This document shows, in pieces, positions 24,131 through 31,073 of a stretch of DNA of 41,336 nucleotides. The DNA comes from Thermodesulfovibrionales bacterium (GTDB lineage Bacteria; Nitrospirota; Thermodesulfovibrionia; Thermodesulfovibrionales; SM23-35). How positions within the stretch are numbered: position 1 is the stretch's first letter; each line of letters begins with the position of its first letter. A model generated the notes under the pieces. It saw only the letters and a program-made list of their open reading frames with translations, was not told the DNA's origin and did no database searches. The stretch lies in NCBI GenBank assembly GCA_031082155.1, contig JAVHLL010000025.1, positions 1 to 41,336 of the forward strand. The letters are read 5' to 3'. The position numbers and the translations under genes were made by a program.

Positions 24131-24964
24131 GTGACAAGCCATAGTCATACATCTAAAAAACTCGGCATTATAGCCGGCGCAGGTGAACTTCCTATTGCTA
24201 TTGCCGATGAAGCAAAAACGTTCGGATATGCTGTATTTGCAGTAGCGCTTGAACCCCTGGCAGACAAGGCATTGTCATCACATGTCGATGAGATACAATG
24301 GGTAAACGTCGGCAAATTCGGGAAATTGATCGACACGTTGCAAAAACATGGCATCAGCGAAGCTGTCATGGCAGGAAAAGTATCAAAGACCCTTCTCTAT
24401 AAAAGCAAAATTACTCCCGATTTGAGAGCTGTAAAACTCCTCTTTTCCCTGAAGGACAGAAAAGACGATTCCATTCTCCTTGCGATCACCCGAGAACTCG
24501 AACAGGAAGGAATCCGCCTCCTTGACATCACCCGCTTCAGCGGTTCCCTTCTCGCATCAGAAGGGGTGCATACGAAAAGAAAGCCGACCGAGGCCGAATG
24601 GAAAGACATCGAATTCGGATGGAAGATCGCGAAGGAAATCGGAAAACTGGACATCGGCCAGACCGTTGTGATCAGGGAGCAGGCAGTCATGGCAGTGGAA
24701 GCCATCGAAGGCACGGACGAGGCGATCCGGAGAGGAGGCGCCCTTGCAGGTGAAGGCGCTGTGGTAATAAAAGTGAGCAAACCAGAACAGGACATGAGGT
24801 TCGACGTCCCTGCCGTGGGCCCCCAGACTTTGCATATCATGAAAGAGGTCCACGCAAAAGTCCTTGCCGTGGAAACAAACAAATGCCTTATCCTGAACAA
24901 GGATTCTCTGATCGAAGAGGCAAACAAAGCAAAAATCACCATTGTGGGTTATTCAGGTTCATAG
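24131..24964 (+). CDS. lpxI: LpxI, UDP-2,3-diacylglucosamine pyrophosphatase
   Basis: 277 residues. The start KLGIIAGAGELPIAIADEA and the segments VMAGKVSK..., LKDRKDDSILLAITRELEQEG and GHTVVI-like IGQTVVIREQAVMAVEAIEGTDEAIRRG match the LpxI (formerly DUF1009) family, including acidic residues thought to hold the metal. It makes lipid X and replaces LpxH in many non-enteric bacteria. GTG 24131 has an AGGAG site. Confidence 0.94.
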   Translation: MTSHSHTSKKLGIIAGAGELPIAIADEAKTFGYAVFAVALEPLADKALSSHVDEIQWVNVGKFGKLIDTLQKHGISEAVMAGKVSKTLLYKSKITPDLRAVKLLFSLKDRKDDSILLAITRELEQEGIRLLDITRFSGSLLASEGVHTKRKPTEAEWKDIEFGWKIAKEIGKLDIGQTVVIREQAVMAVEAIEGTDEAIRRGGALAGEGAVVIKVSKPEQDMRFDVPAVGPQTLHIMKEVHAKVLAVETNKCLILNKDSLIEEANKAKITIVGYSGS

Positions 24965-25002
24965 CGCAAGGATCAAAATCAGCACCGAGGGGGAGATGAA
25001 AA

Positions 25003-25809
25003 ATGAAAAGTTGCAAAGTATTGATCGCGGTCTTTTTGTTTACACTTTGTTTTCTTCCGGCCGGATCATGGGCAGACGCAAAGCAGCCTGTGGTCATTTT
25101 TGACCAGGGTCACAGCCAGAAATTCGTGATCGAACAGAAGGGAGACCTCCATCTCTCCGGACTCTCGGGTCTGTTCAAAAGTGACGGCTTCGAAGTAAAA
25201 ATCAATATCGGACAGATCACCGACAAGGTCCTTGCAAAAACCGACGTACTGGTGATTTCTGGCGGGTTCAAACCCCTTGCTTCCGCAGAAACAGAAGCCA
25301 TAGTCCGCTTTCTGAAAAGAGGAGGCAACCTCTGTGTAATGCTTCACATACCGCAGCCGGTTCACGAATTGATGACCCGGCTTAGGACCTACGCCTCCAA
25401 CGGGGTACTTCAGGAACAAGAGAACCTGATAAAACAGGGACCAAAAGAATTTTTCGTAACGCAACTAGGGCAGCACGCAATCACACACGGGATCAAAAAA
25501 TTCGCTGTCTACGGCGGATGGGCGCTCATGAGCGAATCACAAACAGGGAAGGTCATCGCCTGGACCAGCCCGAAGGCATGGATCGACCTGAACAGAAACA
25601 ATAAACTCGATACTCCTCCTGATGCACGACAGGCATTCGGAGTCGCTGTCGCCGGGACCCTCGGTAAAGGGCGCTATGTGATCTTTGGAGACGATGCAAT
25701 ATTCCAGAATTCATTTCTTGTGCAAGAGAATATGTCACTCGGTAGGAATCTGGTGAGATGGCTGAAAAACCGTGAGAAAACTACTCCCCGGTCGGGCATG
25801 ACCCTTTAA
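25003..25809 (+). CDS. Exported protein with GATase1/DUF4350-like fold
   Basis: 268 residues. A signal peptide (MKSCKVLIAVFLFTLCFLPAGSWA) is followed by an alpha/beta domain: VVIFDQGHSQKF, VLVISGGFKPLASAETEAIVRFLKRGGNLCVML, and GKGRYVIFGDDAIFQN. These resemble glutamine-amidotransferase-like domains of gliding/DUF4350 proteins, without a clear catalytic triad. It is probably periplasmic. The substrate or partner is unknown. A GGGGGAGATG site precedes the ATG. It follows lpxI by 38 bases and may be in the same transcript. Confidence 0.75.
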   Translation: MKSCKVLIAVFLFTLCFLPAGSWADAKQPVVIFDQGHSQKFVIEQKGDLHLSGLSGLFKSDGFEVKINIGQITDKVLAKTDVLVISGGFKPLASAETEAIVRFLKRGGNLCVMLHIPQPVHELMTRLRTYASNGVLQEQENLIKQGPKEFFVTQLGQHAITHGIKKFAVYGGWALMSESQTGKVIAWTSPKAWIDLNRNNKLDTPPDARQAFGVAVAGTLGKGRYVIFGDDAIFQNSFLVQENMSLGRNLVRWLKNREKTTPRSGMTL

Positions 25810-25855
25810 TCTAGAGTATCATTCAGAAATGTTTTGAGAAAAAGTTTTTCGGCAT

Positions 25856-27046
25856 ATGAGTCAGAATGCAAAGTCACTGATAAAGAAAGATGTGGTCATC
25901 ATCGGGGCAGGAGCTTCAGGCCTTATGTGCGCCAGAGAAGCCGGGGAGAGAAACCGTTCAGTCCTTGTCCTCGAGCATATGAACAGAACAGGGAAAAAAA
26001 TCAGGATTTCAGGCGGGGGACGATGCAATTTCACCAATTTACACCTGCAGCCTGACAAGTACCTGTCAGCCAATCCCCATTTCTGTAAATCTGCCCTCGC
26101 ACGGTTTACTCCCCGCGATTTCATCAGCATGACAGAACGTCACGGGATAGCATACAGCGAAAAGGAAGAAGGCCAGATCTTTTGCCAGAGGTCTTCAGGG
26201 GATATCGTGAAGATGCTTGATGAGGAATGCCGGAATGCCGGGGTAAAAATCCTCCTAAACTGCAGAGTGGGGAGCATAACAAAAACCGGCCATTTCTCCA
26301 TTGCAACAAATGCCGGCAGGATAGAAGCAGGCACGCTTGTTATCGCAACGGGTGGATTGTCGTATCCTGAACTCGGGGCAACAGACCTCGGATTCCGTAT
26401 CGCACAGAATTTTGGCCTGAGAGTTACAAGGCTGAGACCCGCGCTCGTCCCGCTTCTGTTCAGCCGTCACTATCTGCAGGCGTTTAGTGGATTGAGCGGC
26501 ATTTCATTTGATGCGGTAGTCAGGTGCAGTGGCAGACAGTTCCGGGGGAAAGTACTTTTTACCCATCAGGGACTGAGCGGCCCTGCGATTCTTCAGATTT
26601 CATCGTACTGGGATTGCGGAGATGAAATCTCGATTGACCTGCTGCCTGGCATGGATTCCTATGCGCTTCTCACAGGAATGCGAAAGAGCCGGATGGAGTT
26701 GAGTAACCTTTTCTCGTCATATCTCCCCAGAAAGTTCTGTCAGCAGTGGTGTGCAGCGAACGCACCTTCAAAACCGGTATGCCAATATACAGAAAAAGAG
26801 CTAAGGGAAATCGCGCATAAAATGCACCATTGGTCGATACAGTTTGAACGCACCGCCGGTTATGCACAGGCAGAGGTCACCAGCGGCGGAATCGATACGG
26901 CAGAACTGTCTTCAAAGACAATGGAATCAAAGAAGATCCCAGGCCTTTTTTTTGCAGGCGAGGTTATTGATATTACAGGACAGCTCGGCGGATACAACCT
27001 TCAGTGGGCATGGTCATCGGGATTTGCTGCAGGACAATATGCGTAA
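25856..27046 (+). CDS. HI0933/BaiN-family FAD-dependent oxidoreductase
   Basis: 396 residues. An N-terminal Rossmann motif (VVIIGAGASGLMCAREAGERNR) and GKKIRISGGGRCNFTN are diagnostic for the HI0933 family; GGLSYPELGATDLGFRIAQ and the C-terminal AGEVIDITGQLGGYNLQWAWSSGFAAG (FAD binding) complete it. The family's physiological substrates are mostly unknown. The start ATG 25856 has no strong site. Its end overlaps the maf gene by 8 bases. Confidence 0.92.
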   Translation: MSQNAKSLIKKDVVIIGAGASGLMCAREAGERNRSVLVLEHMNRTGKKIRISGGGRCNFTNLHLQPDKYLSANPHFCKSALARFTPRDFISMTERHGIAYSEKEEGQIFCQRSSGDIVKMLDEECRNAGVKILLNCRVGSITKTGHFSIATNAGRIEAGTLVIATGGLSYPELGATDLGFRIAQNFGLRVTRLRPALVPLLFSRHYLQAFSGLSGISFDAVVRCSGRQFRGKVLFTHQGLSGPAILQISSYWDCGDEISIDLLPGMDSYALLTGMRKSRMELSNLFSSYLPRKFCQQWCAANAPSKPVCQYTEKELREIAHKMHHWSIQFERTAGYAQAEVTSGGIDTAELSSKTMESKKIPGLFFAGEVIDITGQLGGYNLQWAWSSGFAAGQYA

Positions 27047-27623
27047 TACCAGAACTGTCATACTCGCGTCGGCATCTCGGAGAAGGAAAGAGATTCTCAG
27101 AAAGACAGGGCTGAAATTCAGGGTCGAAGAAAGCAACTATGAAGAACACGCCGTTCCTGGACTGAAGCCTCACGAACTGGTAGAATTCCATGCACGTCAA
27201 AAGGCAAGGGACGTTGCCGGCAGGCACAGAAATGCTCTCGTCATCGCTGCTGACACAATCGTCGTTCTGAAAGGCAATCTCTATGGAAAACCCCGGAACC
27301 GGGCAGAAGCAGGAGAGATGCTGAAGATCCTGAGCGGGAAAGCACATTTAGTTATTACGGGATTTACAATAATAGATACTGCCGATTCCAGGGAACTCTC
27401 CGGATCAGTCGAATCAAAGGTCTTCTTCAAACGGCTGAGCATGGATGAAATCAAGGCATATGTGAGGTCAGGCGAGCCTCTCGATAAGGCGGGCGCCTAC
27501 GGCATTCAGGGACTTGGCGCTGTGCTGGTAAAAAAAATCGAAGGGGATTTCTTCAACGTGGTGGGACTGCCCTTGCATGCTCTTGCCGAAGGTCTGAAGA
27601 AATTCGGGGTGTTAGTGCTATGA
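27039..27623 (+). CDS. maf: Maf-family nucleoside triphosphate pyrophosphatase
   Basis: 194 residues from ATG 27039, where the family begins (VILASASRRRKEILRKTGL); the frame is open further upstream but inside the oxidoreductase gene. Conserved parts include EESNYEEHAVPG, AADTIVV, GKPRNRAEAGEMLKILSGKAHLVITG, and DKAGAYGIQGLGA. Maf proteins hydrolyse non-canonical or canonical (d)NTPs to monophosphates, typically dTTP/UTP. AGGA lies just before the start, which overlaps the preceding gene by 8 bases. Confidence 0.93.
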   Translation: MRNTRTVILASASRRRKEILRKTGLKFRVEESNYEEHAVPGLKPHELVEFHARQKARDVAGRHRNALVIAADTIVVLKGNLYGKPRNRAEAGEMLKILSGKAHLVITGFTIIDTADSRELSGSVESKVFFKRLSMDEIKAYVRSGEPLDKAGAYGIQGLGAVLVKKIEGDFFNVVGLPLHALAEGLKKFGVLVL

Positions 27624-27631
27624 AAGGTTTC

Positions 27632-27755
27632 ATAAAAGAGAGCTCTTGTATACCAATGGCACCGAAAGAATGACCCATAAACCGGGCGCCACTCTCCCAG
27701 ACACTGCTAAGTTCATATTCGTTCAATAATAAACTAATTTTTGGCTCTCTTTTAT
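27632..27755. repeat. 124-bp element bounded by a 12-base inverted repeat
   Basis: ATAAAAGAGAGC (27632-27643) and GCTCTCTTTTAT (27744-27755) are perfect complements at both ends of a 124-bp stretch filling the gap between maf and the next gene. No open frame is seen in it. It could be a small non-autonomous element, or a long-range hairpin or convergent terminator. Confidence 0.45.
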
Positions 27756-27773
27756 TTACCGACGAAGTTATAA

Positions 27774-28301
27774 TCAATGCCGATAATCAATTCTGCCCCC
27801 GCCGTCTCCCTCTTCCTGGTTCTCTTCAACGATGACCAAAAGTGTCAGGCCGCAATCGGAGCACTCTTTGTCATCCGGGCCAACGGGGGAACCACAGGCA
27901 GGGCATTTACCCTGGTTAATCAGTTCGTTGGAAGCCCGGAGCTCCGGATGCATTTCCATAAAGTATTCCGCAATGCGCTCCTGTGCTCTTTCAAGGTGCT
28001 CTGAAGATACGATCAACCGGTATATATCGCCGCAACAGCCTTTGTTACAGCTGACATCGGAAGTGACCGTACAAGGGATACCGGCATTGATGAGAACGTT
28101 GTACAGTTCCCCTAACCACTTCAGATCGCCCTCTCTGACCACAACTGAGTTTTCAACGGCCTTCGCCATCAGCTGCTTCTTTTCCTCCTGTGCCTGTCTA
28201 TGTTCCTCGTGCAAAAGCAGGACCGCGCCGCAATCAGCGCATTTCTCGATATGCGGCAGATACTCCATTTCGCAATCAGGACATATCCTATTCCGGCTCA
28301 T
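27774..28301 (-). CDS. Double zinc-ribbon protein with DUF2007-like middle
   Basis: 175 residues. The N-terminal ribbon is CPDCEMEYLPHIEKCADC and the C-terminal ribbon is CPACGSPVGPDDKECSDC; between them residues ~50-115 (GDLKWLGELYNVLINAGIPCTV...YRLIVSSEHLERAQERI) resemble a DUF2007/signal-transducing fold, with an extra CNKGCCGD. The tail is acidic and Gly-rich. The function is unknown. It converges on maf across the inverted-repeat element. Confidence 0.85.
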   Translation of the reverse strand: MSRNRICPDCEMEYLPHIEKCADCGAVLLLHEEHRQAQEEKKQLMAKAVENSVVVREGDLKWLGELYNVLINAGIPCTVTSDVSCNKGCCGDIYRLIVSSEHLERAQERIAEYFMEMHPELRASNELINQGKCPACGSPVGPDDKECSDCGLTLLVIVEENQEEGDGGGRIDYRH

Positions 28302-28428
28302 TCTCCTATATTAGCAAAGCTTGGAATAAATTAGAGGCAAAAGTATGGTATGGGCTTGTGAAAGAAAGGGAGCAAAGGCAAAATGTGGAATGCACGATAC
28401 AAGGCCTCTATTCAGTTGGGAACAGATA

Positions 28429-28782
28429 TTAGCGGTAGAAATACCCTTCCTGACCGCTTCCTTTTTCTCCTTGTTCCCTGACCATTTTCTCTATATTCTT
28501 TACAATGCCTCTCGCTTCTCCCTCTGATAATCCTGCGTCTTCCATGCAATGAGCAAACTGATTTGCTACTCTTGTAATCTGCAACTGACTGACTTCTGCT
28601 GATGAATGAGCTAGCATAAGCGCATGAGCATACTGATTGGATAATGCAGCACATGACTCAGGAACCGGCGGTAATTTTTCCGGAGGTATTTCTTCTTTCT
28701 TGAAAAATTCACACCCAAAGGAGACTATACTCACAATAAAAATTACACTGACAATCGTGATAAAGAATATTATTCTTTTCAT
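28429..28782 (-). CDS. Small putative lipoprotein
   Basis: 117 residues from ATG 28782 (AAGGAAA just upstream); the frame opens 9 codons earlier without benefit. Signal sequence IIFFITIVSVIFIVSIVSFGC ends in a lipobox-like SFGC, so Cys24 is probably lipid-modified. The mature part has a Pro-rich linker (EEIPPEKLPPVPES) and an alpha-helical domain with two cysteines. I do not recognise the family. Confidence 0.7.
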   Translation of the reverse strand: MKRIIFFITIVSVIFIVSIVSFGCEFFKKEEIPPEKLPPVPESCAALSNQYAHALMLAHSSAEVSQLQITRVANQFAHCMEDAGLSEGEARGIVKNIEKMVREQGEKGSGQEGYFYR

Positions 28783-28943
28783 TTTCCTTGTATGCTTTAT
28801 GTATATCACGGAACGAATAAATTATCAATAAGAAGGCAACGTGAAGATTATCTCAAGAATTTTCTGTAGAAACCTGGATCGTTCTGCTTATTTTAAATAG
28901 CAAGCAGTGTTTCATGGCTAAATTATGATCAGGGGTGTAAATT

Positions 28944-29666
28944 ATGACCGAATTTGATGCCTCCCGGTGGGCAAACGCTGAATTTGCCCGGGAGTACAGG
29001 GACAACGCCGAAGTTTATATCATTGAACGAAGAAGGCTTCTCGCTATACTTCAGTCTTTTTACATAAATTTTCTGAATGACGGTCGGCACAAAGCAATGC
29101 TGGATCTCGGGTGTGGAGACGGCATTCTTACGCACGAAATCCTGAAGATTGATAAATCGATATCAGTCATACTTGTTGACGGTTCCGAAGACATGTTGAC
29201 TAATGCCAGAGAACGCCTGAACGCATTCAAAAACCTGCACTATATTCGTGCAAGTTTTCAGGATATTTTGGAAAATGAGCTTCTGGGTCGAAATTTTGAT
29301 TTTGTTGTCTCATCATTCGCAATTCATCATCTGACAATGGACGAAAAACAATCTCTTTTCAACAAGATTTATGCTTACCTGAACCCTGCGGGGTTTTTTG
29401 TGAATATCGACGTAGTCCTTTCGCCGACAGATGCTCTGGAACAATGGTATTTGTCGTTATGGAGAGAATGGATCGAGGAAAAGAAACTCTCTTTACACAT
29501 TCAGGGAAATTACTATGATGCTATTGCCAGAAGGTATAAAGACAATACGGACAATAAGCCTGACACTCTGAATGATCAGCTCAACGCGCTGAAATCTGTC
29601 GGGTTCAAAAATATTGACTGTTTTTATAAATATGGAATATTTGCCATGTATGGAGGCAAAAAATAG
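28944..29666 (+). CDS. Class I SAM-dependent methyltransferase
   Basis: 240 residues. Motif I is LDLGCGDGILTHEIL (near residue 52), followed by ILVDGSEDMLTNARERL (motif post-I) and FDFVVSSFAIHHL (motif II). The substrate cannot be inferred from the sequence. AGGGG lies before ATG 28944. Codon use is a little more AT-rich than in its neighbours, but I would not call it foreign. Confidence 0.9.
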   Translation: MTEFDASRWANAEFAREYRDNAEVYIIERRRLLAILQSFYINFLNDGRHKAMLDLGCGDGILTHEILKIDKSISVILVDGSEDMLTNARERLNAFKNLHYIRASFQDILENELLGRNFDFVVSSFAIHHLTMDEKQSLFNKIYAYLNPAGFFVNIDVVLSPTDALEQWYLSLWREWIEEKKLSLHIQGNYYDAIARRYKDNTDNKPDTLNDQLNALKSVGFKNIDCFYKYGIFAMYGGKK

Positions 29667-29716
29667 CATTCCCTTTTTTGTGACGAAATGCATCAGGGAT
29701 ACATTCCGGGACATGA

Positions 29717-29722
29717 TATAAT
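29717..29722 (+). promoter_or_regulatory. Extended -10 promoter with very short leader
   Basis: TGATATAAT (29714-29722) is a full extended -10 box. The predicted start lies about 6 bases before ATG 29735, so the transcript would be almost leaderless; no -35 is seen. Confidence 0.4.
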
Positions 29723-29734
29723 TACAATCAGGAC

Positions 29735-30232
29735 ATGCAACAGCTATTCTATTTTCTAGGCATCTGGAGCAACAGGAATTTTTCCTGGTACGACATCCTC
29801 GGGCTTTTTCTCTTTATCGCAGGATTTATCATCGGGCTGGGAGCAGTCACCGTTATCGACCTTCATGGGTTTTTTGGAAGAAAATCCCCTTACTGGACAG
29901 AGGCAACGATACGCACCCACAAAATCACAAAACCGCTCATCTGGGCAGGCATGTTTTTGGCAATCCTGGGGGGTGTTCTCACTTACAGGAATCTCGGTTT
30001 TACAGGCGTTGCACCCATCCACAGCTTCATCGCGGTTGTGCTGATACTGAATGGAGTATTCCTCTCTTTCCGGATAAGCCCGCGCCTCCTGCAGAGGGAG
30101 AAAGAGGGAAATGCACAGGAACTACTCCCTTCGGATATGCAGAAAAAGATTGCGGTGAGTTTTGTCATCTCGGTCCTTGGGTGGTGGGGCAGCCTGTTCC
30201 TGCTCGTCTGGTATCTTGTTGTCCTGAGATGA
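29735..30232 (+). CDS. Four-helix membrane protein, unknown function
   Basis: 165 residues with about four hydrophobic helices (LGLFLFIAGFIIGLGAVTVI, LIWAGMFLAILGGVLTY, FIAVVLILNGVFLSF, FVISVLGWWGSLFLLVWYL). A conserved-looking loop, IDLHGFFGRKSPYWTEATIRTHK, lies after the first helix. I do not recognise the family. It overlaps the next small frame by ATGA. Confidence 0.75.
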   Translation: MQQLFYFLGIWSNRNFSWYDILGLFLFIAGFIIGLGAVTVIDLHGFFGRKSPYWTEATIRTHKITKPLIWAGMFLAILGGVLTYRNLGFTGVAPIHSFIAVVLILNGVFLSFRISPRLLQREKEGNAQELLPSDMQKKIAVSFVISVLGWWGSLFLLVWYLVVLR

Positions 30233-30422
30233 TTTTTTTAGTGAGGAATTTCAGCTCATCGAGAAAATTAAAGCGAACGCCTGTTTGACAGAGAAAGACC
30301 GGGAGGTTATGCTATATCTGCTCTCATCGGTGAAGTACTCTCTTGAAGGCATCAACTATGTCATCATATTCCTGTTGTCCATCCTTGCCATTGCAGCCGA
30401 CATAGTTCTCAGCTCATTGTAA
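30229..30422 (+). CDS. Small membrane protein needing a -1 frameshift (or a T-run error)
   Basis: ATG 30229 overlaps the preceding stop (ATGA). In its own frame it runs only 19 codons, but codons ATT TTT TTA form the slippery heptamer T TTT TTA (30234-30240). A -1 slip there gives SEEFQLIEKIKANACLTEKD and then a hydrophobic helix INYVIIFLLSILAIAADIVL to TAA 30420-30422, about 64 residues in total. The downstream frame looks like real coding sequence. A missing T in the 7-T run would produce the same picture, and an internal ATG 30310 (GGGAGG, 2 bases away) is a weaker option. Confidence 0.55.
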
Positions 30423-30444
30423 AAACAGTCCCTTTCCCAAAAGA

Positions 30445-30978
30445 CTAAAAAGACCCTAATCTTATCCCGAACAAAAAGAACATCATTGCAATGAAGAGTA
30501 TCTGAACTATCCAGCCGATTATGCACACTCCCAGCGCGCGGAATGTACTCTTGTAATCCAGGGCCTGCCTGACTGCAATGACCATGGCTATGAGCATCCA
30601 TATGGATGCGCCAAACGTAACTATCTCTGTGACTCCAGGGATGATACCGAACACCCGGATTAAACCGGGCGAACTTGAAAATCCGACAGTACGGAGCAAC
30701 TCGCCGGGAGATGCACTGGTCTGTTTCTCCGGAAGGATCCTGGTTCCGATAAAATAGGTGAGATATGCCCAGAGAAACCAACCGAGAAGAGCGCCGACCG
30801 TACCAAGAAGCATGCCGCTCAACCCTCCGTACCGGAATGTCCCTATACCTGCAGCAACGCTGGAAAGTACAACAACGAGCATAGCCTGTTTTAATGCTCC
30901 GGTATCAGCTTCAACTTCTTCATAGAGCTGTGCATCTAATTTGGCGGCGCGAAAAATGCGGTCTTTCAGATCGGCCAT
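30445..30978 (-). CDS. YIP1-family membrane protein
   Basis: 177 residues. An N-terminal soluble helix is followed by about five hydrophobic helices, with the YIP1-like pattern MLLGTVGALLGWFLWAYLTYFIGTRIL and FSSSPGLIRVFGIIPGV. A GGGAGGGAG site lies before ATG 30978. Bacterial YIP1 proteins have no assigned role. It is followed by no coupled gene. Confidence 0.82.
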   Translation of the reverse strand: MADLKDRIFRAAKLDAQLYEEVEADTGALKQAMLVVVLSSVAAGIGTFRYGGLSGMLLGTVGALLGWFLWAYLTYFIGTRILPEKQTSASPGELLRTVGFSSSPGLIRVFGIIPGVTEIVTFGASIWMLIAMVIAVRQALDYKSTFRALGVCIIGWIVQILFIAMMFFLFGIRLGSF

Positions 30979-31073
30979 GTCTCCCTCCCTAGATGATTAT
31001 ATCCAGCGCACAGTATTTATAGAATTTATTGAAGTAAGCGAACGCAAGAGCTGCTGACACCGGATCATCCTGT

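Noticed and set aside
26844-27038. Upstream extension of the maf frame
   Set aside because: It lies inside the conserved FAD-binding C-terminus of the preceding gene, and the Maf family begins at ATG 27039.
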